Below are positions 25,673-32,551 of a DNA stretch of 32,551 nt, piece after piece; positions within the stretch are counted from its first letter, which is position 1; every line of letters begins with the position of its first letter. The notes under the pieces were generated by a model. The model was not told the DNA's origin and did no database searches. It saw only the letters and a list, made by a program, of their open reading frames with translations. Source of the DNA: Actinomycetes bacterium (GTDB lineage Bacteria; Actinomycetota; Acidimicrobiia; Acidimicrobiales; Palsa-688); contig JAJZIY010000035.1 of the NCBI GenBank assembly GCA_021828475.1, positions 1 through 32,551 of the forward strand, in the 5' to 3' direction. A program made the position numbers and the translations under genes.

Positions 25673-26665
25673 ATGGCCAAAGCCTCTTCCTCCAAGAAGG
25701 TCGCTCGCGCCGCCGGCCTGGGCGGTAGCCGGGCCTACGGGAGCCGACCGCCGTGGGGTTTCTACTTCGCCGTCGTCCTGTTGGTGATCCTCGGCGTGGT
25801 CGGCGTCTACAACAGCCGCGAGTACCGTCAGAACCAGATCAACAACCAGGGCAACGGGCAGCCGGCTGTCAACATGGCGACTTCGTGGTTCGAGGGTTTC
25901 GCCGTCGACATCTGCGGCAAGTTGCAGCCTCCTGTCAAGACGAACAAGGACCCCTTCGGGATCACCACCAAGGGTGACGGGATCATCTACATCAACCCGA
26001 CGGTCAAATCGGCGGCCGGCCACAACGCCACTCTGGGCAAGTTCGCCAGCGCGATCGGCATGACGCTCAACGCCGCGGAGATCCAGCTGCCCGGCGGCAA
26101 GCTCTACCAGGTCGGCGACAACTGCCAGGGCAAGCCGGGCCACGTCTACGTCATGACGTGGTCGTCGCCCCAGGCCCCGCGCGCTGATGGTGTCCTCCAG
26201 GACAAGCAGGCCATCAACACCGCCACCGGCCAGGAGGACACCTGTAGCCCCGACTGCAACTCCGGGGTGCTGCTCGCCAAGAACCAGCTGGTCACGATCG
26301 CGTTCGTCCCTGCCCCGCTCAAGGGCAAGACGCCCAGTATCCTCCAGCCCCCCCAGTCGGTCGTCTCGAAGCTGACCAGCCTGGTGGCCAACGGGGGGAC
26401 CACCACGACGACGCCGGTCCCATCGTCTCCTTCCACCACGGCAGCGAGCACCAAGACAGGCAGTACGAAGCCGAGCAGTACGAAGACGAGCAGTACGAAG
26501 ACGAGCAGTACGAAGACGTCCGCCGTGACGGCGACCACGGTTGCCGGCAGCACCACCAAGCCGAAGCCGAAGCCGACGTCCAAGACCACGGCGACGGGGG
26601 GCGGTGCCACTGCGGGCAGCACTCCCAAGGCGGGCCCGGGCGGTACCAGCGCGAAGAAGAAGTGA
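25673..26665 (+). CDS. Membrane-anchored extracellular protein with Ser/Thr/Lys-rich tail
   Basis: The 330-residue protein has a basic N terminus, one helix at about 27-46 (FYFAVVLLVILGVVGV) and a large outside domain. Its conserved-looking core has FAVDICGKL, FGITTKGDGIIYINP, NATLGKFASAIGMTL, LPGGKLYQVGDNC and TIAFVPAPLKG, and contains four Cys likely to form disulphides. I recall a related actinobacterial family with His in several of these spots (as in HTHGDG and HIHP), which this protein lacks; that comparison is from memory. From about residue 240 the tail is low-complexity Thr/Ser/Lys, including a 15-bp repeat, and ends in Lys-Lys-Lys. Between wbbL (14 nt) and an epimerase (4-nt overlap), it belongs to the envelope run; a role in wall attachment is a guess. 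Confidence 0.75.
   Translation: MAKASSSKKVARAAGLGGSRAYGSRPPWGFYFAVVLLVILGVVGVYNSREYRQNQINNQGNGQPAVNMATSWFEGFAVDICGKLQPPVKTNKDPFGITTKGDGIIYINPTVKSAAGHNATLGKFASAIGMTLNAAEIQLPGGKLYQVGDNCQGKPGHVYVMTWSSPQAPRADGVLQDKQAINTATGQEDTCSPDCNSGVLLAKNQLVTIAFVPAPLKGKTPSILQPPQSVVSKLTSLVANGGTTTTTPVPSSPSTTAASTKTGSTKPSSTKTSSTKTSSTKTSAVTATTVAGSTTKPKPKPTSKTTATGGGATAGSTPKAGPGGTSAKKK
26460..26519 (+). repeat. Four tandem 15-bp repeats encoding Ser-Ser-Thr-Lys-Thr
   Basis: The unit GCAGTACGAAGACGA is repeated four times (26460-26474, 26475-26489, 26490-26504, 26505-26519), with one base different in the first copy (CCG for ACG) and one in the last. It stays in frame and encodes STKT-rich repeats in the tail of the anchored protein. 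Exact copies at this length suggest recent slippage, so copy number may vary among strains. Confidence 0.85.
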
Positions 26666-27645
26666 CAACGACCGGCCCGCGGTCGGCGTACCGTGCGCTG
26701 GTGACGGGGGGAGCCGGTTTCATCGGCTCGACCCTGGTCGACCGGTTGCTGGCCGAGGGCCACGCCGTCGACGTCGTCGACAACCTGAGCAACGGTTCGC
26801 TGGCCAACCTGGCCGAGGCCCGTACATCAGGCGCCGGTCGCTTCAATTTCCACAATGTTGATGTCAGGTCGCCCGACCTCGTGAGCCTGATGCAGCGCCG
26901 GCGACCCGAAGTCGTCTACCACCTGGCGGCCCAGGCCGATGTCAGGCTTTCCGTCGCGGACCCGGTGCTCGATGCCGACGTCAACGTGCTGGGTTCGTTG
27001 CGCGTGCTCGAGGGGGCGCGTGCCGGCGGGGCGCGCAAGTTCGTTTTTGCCGCCAGCGGTGGCACGCTGTACGGCGACAACGACAACCTCCCTCTCAAGG
27101 AGTCTCAGCCGCACCGGCCGCTGTCGCCCTACGGCGTGGCCAAGAAGGCCGTCATCGACTACCTCGTGGCCTACCGGGAGATGTACGGGCTCGAGTTCAC
27201 GGCCCTGGCCATGGCCAACGTCTACGGGCCTCGCCAGGATCCTCACGGGGAGGCGGGTGTCGTGGCTATCTTCGCAGGCCGGCTGCTCGCCGGCGAGCCG
27301 TGCGTCGTCTACGGCGACGGCAAGCAGACCCGGGACTTCGTCTACGTCGACGACGTGGTCGACGCCTTCTCCCGGGCTGGCGAGCGGGGGAGCGGCCTGC
27401 TCTGCAACGTGGGCACCGGCCGCGAGACGACCATCATCGAGCTGTACGAGGCCATGGCGGTCAACTCGGGGTCACAGCAGCCGCCGGTGCACGCTCCGGC
27501 GCGGCGAGGCGAGGTGCGGCGCAGCTGCCTGGACCCGTCCCGGGCCGGGATCCACCTGGGCTGGAAGTCCTGGACGACGATCGACAAGGGGACGGCCGGA
27601 GTGCTCGACTGGGCGCGCTCGAGGGCGCGGGCGACAGAGGCCTGA
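26662..27645 (+). CDS. NAD-dependent sugar epimerase/dehydratase (UDP-glucose 4-epimerase-like)
   Basis: The 327-residue SDR protein has TGGAGFIG, VVDNLSNGS (the acid that binds NAD ribose), HLAAQADVRLSV, ASGGTLYG and YGVAKKA with the catalytic Tyr and Lys, plus NVYGPRQDPHGEAGVV and TRDFVYVDDVVDAF. These resemble GalE-type and WbpP-type epimerases that act on UDP-sugars. It starts with GTG overlapping the TGA of the anchored protein gene, so it is co-translated with it. The substrate cannot be set from sequence, but the place in a rhamnose and glycosyltransferase run points to a precursor for a surface glycan. Confidence 0.88.
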   Translation: MTTTGPRSAYRALVTGGAGFIGSTLVDRLLAEGHAVDVVDNLSNGSLANLAEARTSGAGRFNFHNVDVRSPDLVSLMQRRRPEVVYHLAAQADVRLSVADPVLDADVNVLGSLRVLEGARAGGARKFVFAASGGTLYGDNDNLPLKESQPHRPLSPYGVAKKAVIDYLVAYREMYGLEFTALAMANVYGPRQDPHGEAGVVAIFAGRLLAGEPCVVYGDGKQTRDFVYVDDVVDAFSRAGERGSGLLCNVGTGRETTIIELYEAMAVNSGSQQPPVHAPARRGEVRRSCLDPSRAGIHLGWKSWTTIDKGTAGVLDWARSRARATEA

Positions 27646-27708
27646 CCGGAGCCGGACCGTGCCGGGCACCCCGCTTGGAGAGCCGCTCCTCGGGGAAGGG
27701 TTCAGTTG

Positions 27709-28089
27709 GTGCCTGCCTACGTCTCCAACTGCAAGAGCTGTTCCCGGCGCATAGGCGTCGACTGGGACGGCGACCACCGGCTGCTGCCTTTCCCGTCGAC
27801 CTGTCGCTACTGTGGCCACCCGGACGGCTACGGGGATGGCGAGCTCCTGTTGGTCGGGGCCTTCGAGGTCACGTGCCGGCAGTGCGGTGACGATTTCCCG
27901 GCGGAGATCCCCTCGGCCAACGTCGACTACACCAGGCCCACGGGCCTGGTGGGGCCGGTGCCGCTCATCTGCCAGGTTTGCGGGCACCAGGATTTCTACG
28001 CTCCGGAGGAGATCGTCTGGCTCGGGCGCGGCGACTCCATGCCCCAGGCCTCGGCCCGGGCCGGCGGCCCGGGCCAGGAGAGGCCCTAG
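27709..28089 (+). CDS. Small double zinc-ribbon protein
   Basis: With the GTG at 27709 the product is 126 residues with four CxxC motifs: CKSC (8-11) with CRYC (32-35), and CRQC (56-59) with CQVC (88-91), which should bind two zinc ions. Between the pairs are hydrophobic strands (ELLLVGAFEVTC). It has no membrane segment and no signal peptide. I recognise no family; similar proteins act in protein or nucleic-acid contacts. A GGGAAGGG box ends 8 nt before the GTG, which is why I prefer it to the TTG at 27706. It is 63 nt after the epimerase and convergent with cofE. Confidence 0.72.
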   Translation: MPAYVSNCKSCSRRIGVDWDGDHRLLPFPSTCRYCGHPDGYGDGELLLVGAFEVTCRQCGDDFPAEIPSANVDYTRPTGLVGPVPLICQVCGHQDFYAPEEIVWLGRGDSMPQASARAGGPGQERP

Positions 28090-28119
28090 GCAGCGGGGCC
28101 CCGGTTCGGCTGGAACGGG

Positions 28120-28812
28120 TCAGCGAAAGAGGTCGCCCCCGTGCGCCCTCACGACCTCGCCTCGCACCGACGACTCACGGAACCAGGAACGTTCGACGCC
28201 CCTTATCACCACTGCGGGCACGCCCGAGGCCTTGCCCTTGACGAGCTCGGCCGCCGCTGCCAGCTCGTCGACGACGCACACCTGCGTGACAGCCAGCTCG
28301 CGCCCGGATGCGTCGAGGGTCCCCCGCAGGTCCACGACGGCGGCGATCCCGGCACAGCCGATGGCTACGTCGGTCAGGCCGTTGCGCCACGTCCGCCCGA
28401 AGGTGTCCGAGACGACCACTGCGACCCGGAGCCCTGTCCTGGCCTGCACGGCGTCGCGGATGCGGCGCGCACTGCGGTCGGGGTCGACCGGGAGGAGGGC
28501 GGCGGTGCCGGTGCCGACGTTGGAGAAGTCCACCCCGGCGTTGGCACAGACGAAACCGTGACGGGTCTCGGTGATGAGCATCCCCTCGCGCTCGCGCAGT
28601 ACGCGCACGCTCTCGCTGAGGATGAGATCGCGCCTGGCCGACGCGTCGTCCGGGTCGACGGGGACCAAGCGGCCCTCGGCCTTCGATACGACCTTCTGGG
28701 TGACCACCAGGACGTCGTAGTCCTCCAGCTCCACCGCCTGGAGGACGAGATCCGCGACCTCGTCGCCGGGAGAGACCTCGCCGATGCCGTGCACGGCGAC
28801 GAGCGAGATCAT
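28120..28812 (-). CDS. cofE: Coenzyme F420-0:L-glutamate ligase
   Basis: CofE adds L-glutamate residues to F420-0 using GTP. The 230-residue protein has VHGIGEVSPGDEVADL, VVTQKVVSKAEGRLV, TRHGFVCANAGVDFSNV, VVVSDTFGRTWRNGLTDVAIG and LAAAAELVKGKASGVPAVVIRG, all family blocks. It ends after the CofE domain, whereas mycobacterial FbiB (about 450 residues) continues with an FMN-binding nitroreductase domain. The ATG at 28812 overlaps the TGA of cofD (ATGA), so they are coupled. It is the last gene of the GT4-rmlC-cofD-cofE run and meets the zinc-ribbon gene head-on. Confidence 0.94.
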   Translation of the reverse strand: MISLVAVHGIGEVSPGDEVADLVLQAVELEDYDVLVVTQKVVSKAEGRLVPVDPDDASARRDLILSESVRVLREREGMLITETRHGFVCANAGVDFSNVGTGTAALLPVDPDRSARRIRDAVQARTGLRVAVVVSDTFGRTWRNGLTDVAIGCAGIAAVVDLRGTLDASGRELAVTQVCVVDELAAAAELVKGKASGVPAVVIRGVERSWFRESSVRGEVVRAHGGDLFR

Positions 28813-29912
28813 CGCCCGCCGGAGCTCGCTGTCCCCGAGGCAGCCGTCAGGACCACCTCGGCCAGCCTGGCGGACTCGTCGGGACCGCTCATGACGGTCC
28901 CGGTCACAGCGCAGGCCATACCGGCCTGCTCCACCTGGGGGCCGAGGGCGGCGTCGGCCTCGTCTATGACCAGCGTGGAGGCGATGTCGGACCACAGGCG
29001 GGCAACGCCGGCCACGCTCGCTTCGCTGCCGAGCTCGGAGAGCATCCGGTCTGCCGGCCCCTTGAGGGCCCGGCCTGCGACGATGGGCGACACAGCCACG
29101 ACCGAACGACGCCTGGCGGCGACAGCCCGGGCTATCCCAGGCACGGCCAGCACCGGCCCTATCGACACCAGCGGGTTGGACGGGCACACGACCACCACGT
29201 CGGCCTGCTCGATGGCCTCGATCACGCCGGGGGCGGGCCGTGCCCGCTCTGCCCCGGCGAAGCGCAGCCCGGCAACCTGCACCGAGTGGTGCAGGCCGAC
29301 GAAGTACTCCTGGAAGCCGACCTCGGCCGGAGCCCCGGCCCCATCGTGGGCGCTGGCGGTGCCGTGGTGGGTACCAGGGCCGCCGTAGGCCCCCGGCGCG
29401 GCGGTGCGGCCGAGACCGCCGAAGGAAGGGACGGGCGTGCCCTGCGCCAGCGTCACCATGGTCCTGACGGGGTCGTCGGACATGGGCAGCAGGCGGGCCG
29501 CGACCCCGAAACGGGCTGCCACTTCGGAAGCCACCTGGGACAGCGGCACCCCGGCAGCGAGGCGGCCAGTGCGGAACAGGTGGGTCGCCAGGTCCCGGTC
29601 GCCGAGGCTGAACCAGGTCAGGCTGCCGGCCCCGGGCAGGCCGAGCCGCTCGAAGTGGCCCAGGGCCTCCATGACCGCCCATGTCTCACCCTCGATGCCC
29701 CAGCCGGTGGCCGGGTTGGCGGCACCGCCCAGGGTGTAGGTGATCGTGTCCAGGTCCGGGCAGACGTACAGCCCGTGCAGGACGGTGTCGTCGCCGGTGT
29801 TGACGACGGCGGTGAGGCTGTCCTCGCCGGTCACAGCAGCCAGGCCCCGTAGCATCCTGGCGGCGCCGACGCCACCGGCGATGGCTGTGACCCGCAGGCC
29901 GCGGAAGCTCAA
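28809..29912 (-). CDS. cofD: 2-phospho-L-lactate (or phosphoenolpyruvate) transferase of F420 synthesis
   Basis: CofD/FbiA moves a phospho-lactyl or phosphoenolpyruvyl group onto Fo to give F420-0 or its dehydro form. The protein has AIAGGVGAARMLRGLA, VVNTGDD, CPDLDTITYTLGGAANPATGWG, SLGDRDLATHLFRT, LLPMSDDPVRT, CPSNPLVSIGPVLAVPG and SPIVAGRALKGPA. At 367 residues it is about 35 longer than mycobacterial FbiA. The extra is a Gly/Ala/His-rich insert of about 37 residues (encoded at 29325-29435), right before GFQEYFVG. The start is taken as TTG 29912, which overlaps the TGA of rmlC (TTGA); no ATG or GTG is near, and homology begins just after it. Confidence 0.9.
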   Translation of the reverse strand: MSFRGLRVTAIAGGVGAARMLRGLAAVTGEDSLTAVVNTGDDTVLHGLYVCPDLDTITYTLGGAANPATGWGIEGETWAVMEALGHFERLGLPGAGSLTWFSLGDRDLATHLFRTGRLAAGVPLSQVASEVAARFGVAARLLPMSDDPVRTMVTLAQGTPVPSFGGLGRTAAPGAYGGPGTHHGTASAHDGAGAPAEVGFQEYFVGLHHSVQVAGLRFAGAERARPAPGVIEAIEQADVVVVCPSNPLVSIGPVLAVPGIARAVAARRRSVVAVSPIVAGRALKGPADRMLSELGSEASVAGVARLWSDIASTLVIDEADAALGPQVEQAGMACAVTGTVMSGPDESARLAEVVLTAASGTASSGGR

Positions 29913-30460
29913 CGCCGCAGGGAGGCGTGTGGCCGCCAGGCCTCGCCGATATCGGCCCGACGGGGGTTGGCCTTGTCCCGGGCTGAGAGCACCGGGCCCT
30001 GCACTCCCCAGTCGGCGGCGATGTCGGGGTCGTCCCAGGCAACGCCCAGCTCGTCGGCGGGGTTGTAGTAGCCGTCGACCATGTAGGTGATGGTCATGTC
30101 GGTCAGCGAGGCGAAACCGTGGGCGACGCCGGGCGGTATGAAGACACCGAGGGCGTTGTCTGCGTCGACGTCCAGGGCAAGGGTGGCGCCGTCGGTCGGG
30201 CTGCCCTGGCGCATGTCGTGCAGTACCACCCGGGCGCGCCCTCTCGGCACGGTCCAGTAGTCGGCCTGGTGGAGGTGGTAGTGCAGCCCGACGACCGAGC
30301 CGGCCTGGCGCTCGGCCCGGTTGGTCTGGACCATCTCCCGCCCCAGCGGGAACCAGCTGCGCCGGTACGTCTCGATGAACACGCCCCGGTCGTCGCCGTG
30401 GCGGTCCGGCGTGACGACGTAGACGTCCTTGATCATGTCCGATTCGCTGATGCTGGGCAC
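29909..30460 (-). CDS. rmlC: dTDP-4-dehydrorhamnose 3,5-epimerase
   Basis: RmlC inverts C3 and C5 of dTDP-4-keto-6-deoxyglucose in the rhamnose pathway. The 183-residue cupin protein has RGVFIETYR, the His-rich VVGLHYHLHQADYWTV (usual family form GLHYQ), VVLHDMR, FIPPGVAHGFASL, and TYMVDGYYNPADELGVAWDDPDI. Length is normal. It completes the rml set although it is on the strand opposite to rmlA, rmlB and rmlD. It begins 33 nt after the stop of a GT4 gene and ends in a 4-nt overlap with cofD. An ATG at 30436 is a later alternative start. Confidence 0.9.
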   Translation of the reverse strand: MPSISESDMIKDVYVVTPDRHGDDRGVFIETYRRSWFPLGREMVQTNRAERQAGSVVGLHYHLHQADYWTVPRGRARVVLHDMRQGSPTDGATLALDVDADNALGVFIPPGVAHGFASLTDMTITYMVDGYYNPADELGVAWDDPDIAADWGVQGPVLSARDKANPRRADIGEAWRPHASLRR

Positions 30461-30493
30461 GGGCCGAGCGTACAGTCGTCCGTCCCGTCGGGG

Positions 30494-31651
30494 TCAAGCC
30501 GGCAGGCGGGCCACCTCGGCGAAGATCGCCGGGTAGGGCGGCGGCGGTCCGAGGCGCAGCGCTGGTCGCGCCCGTCTCGCCCCGGTGCTGGTGGCTGCGG
30601 GCAGGAGGGCTCCGAGCGCGTCAGCCAGGCCGGCCACGTCGCCCGGCGGTACGAGCCGGGCGACTCCTGGCCCCAGACCGGCGAGCATTTCGCGCGGGCC
30701 GCCGGCGTCCGTGGCGACCACCGGGACGCCGCAGGCCAGGGCCTCGACCAGTGTCAGGCCCCAGGGCTCAGGGCCCGTGGAAGGGTATGCCAGCACGTCG
30801 AGGTCGGCCATGAGGTCGGCGGCCTCGGCTCCGGGGAGCGGCCCCAGCCAGAGTGCACCGGTCACCCCGGCGCGCGCCTCGAGGCCGCGGTAGTAGGCCT
30901 CCTTGCCCCTGACCTTGCCGCCGGCGACGACAGCAGCGGCGCCGGGGTGGCGCTCCTTCACCAGTTCGAAGGCCTCCAGCAGGACGTCCACCCCTTTCCA
31001 CGTGTCAACCCTGCCCACGTAGCCAACGGTGGGCACAGCGTCGTCGAGGCCGTACAGGGCCCGGGCGCGGCCGGCGCGGCCGGGGACGAAGTCCTGCGGT
31101 GCGGCCAGCTCGTACGCCAGGCGCGTCGCGGCGCCTGGCAGCTGGTCGGCGACCGCTCCGGAGGCGGCCAGGACCAGGTCGGCGTGGTGGCGGCAGAGGT
31201 AGCGCTCCAGGCGCAGGGCGGCACCCGACTGGGTGACGATCTCGCGGGCGTGCCAGATGTGGGGGAGCCCGGCCAGGCGGGCGGCCGCCCAGCCGTACCA
31301 GCTGTGCAGGGAGTTGGAATGGACCAGGTCGGCCCGGCACCGCCTGGCCAGGCCGGTGAGATGGGCGACGCCCGCCGGCCACCCGGCCGCGTACGCGGCC
31401 CAGTGCCCGAGGCTGTGGCTGGTGCTGATGCGCCTCATGGGTACGACGTGGAGCGTGGCGCCGGCGCTCTCGTAGCTTGCCGCCATGGGCGAGGGCGCCG
31501 GCAGGGCGATGTGAACGTCCCACCCGGCCGTCGACAGTTGTCCGGCCATACGCAGGAGGGCCTGGTCCGAGCCTCCCTGCTCGGCCACCGGTTGGACGCA
31601 CAGGACCGTTGGACGACCTGAGCGTGGCACTGCCACCGGTAACTTGTTCAT
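30494..31651 (-). CDS. GT4-family glycosyltransferase
   Basis: The 385-residue protein has the two-domain GT-B layout: an N-terminal acceptor half with LCVQPVAEQGGSDQALLRMA and HAREIVTQ, and a C-terminal donor half with VGYVGRVDTWKGVDVLLEAF and the E-x7-E site EPWGLTLVEALACGVPVVATDAGG. These enzymes use nucleotide sugars and keep the anomeric configuration. The sugar and acceptor are unknown; rmlC next to it and the rhamnose run across the way make a surface polysaccharide likely. The ATG at 31651 is the start, because homology begins with RPTVLCVQP. It leads the GT4-rmlC-cofD-cofE operon and is divergent from a second GT4 gene 35 bp away. Confidence 0.9.
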   Translation of the reverse strand: MNKLPVAVPRSGRPTVLCVQPVAEQGGSDQALLRMAGQLSTAGWDVHIALPAPSPMAASYESAGATLHVVPMRRISTSHSLGHWAAYAAGWPAGVAHLTGLARRCRADLVHSNSLHSWYGWAAARLAGLPHIWHAREIVTQSGAALRLERYLCRHHADLVLAASGAVADQLPGAATRLAYELAAPQDFVPGRAGRARALYGLDDAVPTVGYVGRVDTWKGVDVLLEAFELVKERHPGAAAVVAGGKVRGKEAYYRGLEARAGVTGALWLGPLPGAEAADLMADLDVLAYPSTGPEPWGLTLVEALACGVPVVATDAGGPREMLAGLGPGVARLVPPGDVAGLADALGALLPAATSTGARRARPALRLGPPPPYPAIFAEVARLPA

Positions 31652-31686
31652 CGCCCGACGACCGTAGCTGCCCTGAGGAGCCGTAT

Positions 31687-32551
31687 TTGCGAGCCGCGTT
31701 GAACTTCGAACAGCTGCTTTCGCCCTCGCCGGGGGGGGTCGGGCGCTACACCGCCAGGCTGGCCCTCCACCTCGCCGCTCTCGGTGTCGAGGTGCTCGGC
31801 GCGGTCGCCCGGCACCCCCGTGAGGAAGTCGAGCGGGCCTGGCGCATTGCGGGCTTGTCACCCTCGGTGGCCCTCCCCGAGGTGATGGCGCTGCCCCGTC
31901 CGGTGCTCTACGACGCCTGGCACCTTCTCGGTTGGCCGGCGCTGGCTGGGGCCGGGGCGGCCGACGTCGTCCACGCCCCGTCGCTTGCCGTCCCGCCCCG
32001 GCACGGCAAGCCGCTGGTCGTGAGCGTGCACGACGCGGCACCCTGGCTTTTTCCCGAGGCGTTCGGCCGCCGGGGCCGGTGGTTCCACGCCATGGGAGCC
32101 AGGGCTGCGGCCAGGCGAGCCGACGTAGTGCTCACCGGTAGCCAGGCGGCAGCAGAGGAAGTGGTGGGCAACCTGGGCCTGGACGCGGCGCGGGTGCGGG
32201 TCGTGCCCTACGGCGTCGACGAGTTCGTGGTGCCCGGCGAGGCAGTCGTGCGCGAAGTGCTGGGCCGGTTCGGCCTGGTCGGGGTTCCGTACGTGCTCTG
32301 GGTCGGCAGCCTCGAGCCCCGCAAGGGCGTTGGCACACTGGTCACCGCCATGGCCAGGCTGCCCGCCGGTCCTGGGGAGGGCGGCCGGGTCGCGCCCCAC
32401 CTGGTAATGGCCGGCTACCGCGGCTGGCACAACGAGCAGTTGGTGCCCGAGGCCGAGCGCGCGGTGCTGGGCGAGCGCCTGCACCAACTGGGGCGGGTGG
32501 CCGAGGCGGAGCTGCAGGTGCTCTACGCAAACGCCGCCGCCTTCGCCTTCC
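31687..32551 (+). CDS. Partial GT4-family glycosyltransferase, runs off the right edge
   Basis: The visible 288 codons give a GT-B protein: an N terminus LRAALNFEQLLSPSPGGVGRYTARL, HDAAPWLFPEAF, LTGSQAAAEEV and the donor-half start VLWVGSLEPRKGVGTLVTAM; the E-x7-E site would come after the edge. The TTG at 31687 is chosen because GAGGAG lies 6 nt before it and because homologues begin with a Met-Arg-x-Ala-x-Asn pattern that fits. Ordinary GT4 proteins are about 370-400 residues, so roughly 90 are missing. The 35-bp gap to the other GT4 gene must hold both promoters. Confidence 0.88.
   Translation, partial: MRAALNFEQLLSPSPGGVGRYTARLALHLAALGVEVLGAVARHPREEVERAWRIAGLSPSVALPEVMALPRPVLYDAWHLLGWPALAGAGAADVVHAPSLAVPPRHGKPLVVSVHDAAPWLFPEAFGRRGRWFHAMGARAAARRADVVLTGSQAAAEEVVGNLGLDAARVRVVPYGVDEFVVPGEAVVREVLGRFGLVGVPYVLWVGSLEPRKGVGTLVTAMARLPAGPGEGGRVAPHLVMAGYRGWHNEQLVPEAERAVLGERLHQLGRVAEAELQVLYANAAAFAF

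Overview
This is a GC-rich (about 70 percent) chromosomal window from an actinobacterium. Class Acidimicrobiia or a close relative is my best guess. The reasons are coenzyme F420 genes (cofD, cofE), a DUF3516-type Ski2-like RNA helicase, an NrtR-nadABC cluster, a rhodanese-first E1-like enzyme, rmlD followed by a WbbL-like rhamnosyltransferase, frequent GTG/TTG starts, and several starts with a -10 box just upstream (leaderless style). The taxonomy is inference. No tRNA, rRNA, transposase, phage gene, CRISPR array or composition island is visible.

Layout. Positions 1-5720 hold a membrane sensor-like gene cut by the left edge, a 531-nt gene-free stretch with several strong hairpins, a small membrane protein and the helicase (all minus), a lipoprotein (plus), and two small minus-strand genes. 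Positions 5880-11057 hold a Yx(FWY)xxD-motif lipoprotein, a TesB-type thioesterase and an AI-2E-family permease (minus), a fatty acyl-CoA ligase (plus) and a nitroreductase (minus). Positions 11115-17194 form a cofactor block: a rhodanese/MoeB-ThiF protein, then the regulator NrtR and nadA-nadB-nadC, which make quinolinate and nicotinate mononucleotide from aspartate. A dyad overlapping the probable nadA start site is a good candidate NrtR operator. Positions 17456-19079 are amtB-glnK (ammonium uptake and its PII regulator).

Positions 19124-21727 are a divergent pair: a biotin carboxylase/BCCP fusion (minus) and biotin ligase birA (plus), only 27 bp apart. birA overlaps rmlA and leads into a plus-strand envelope run: rmlA, rmlB, rmlD, a rhamnosyltransferase, a membrane-anchored Ser/Thr/Lys-tailed protein, a sugar epimerase and a zinc-ribbon protein. 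From 31651 back to 28120 the minus strand carries a GT4 glycosyltransferase, rmlC, cofD and cofE. The last three are joined by 4-nt overlaps, so rhamnose and F420 synthesis share one operon. A second GT4 gene starts divergently and leaves the right edge.

Most of the window is ordinary core metabolism. The points I would look at first are the NrtR operator, the Glu in place of the first pore His in AmtB, the histidine-poor anchored protein, the rmlC-cofD-cofE coupling beside rmlD-wbbL, the palindrome between the biotin genes, and the structured gene-free region near 1.1 kb. I do not see a clearly new multi-gene system.
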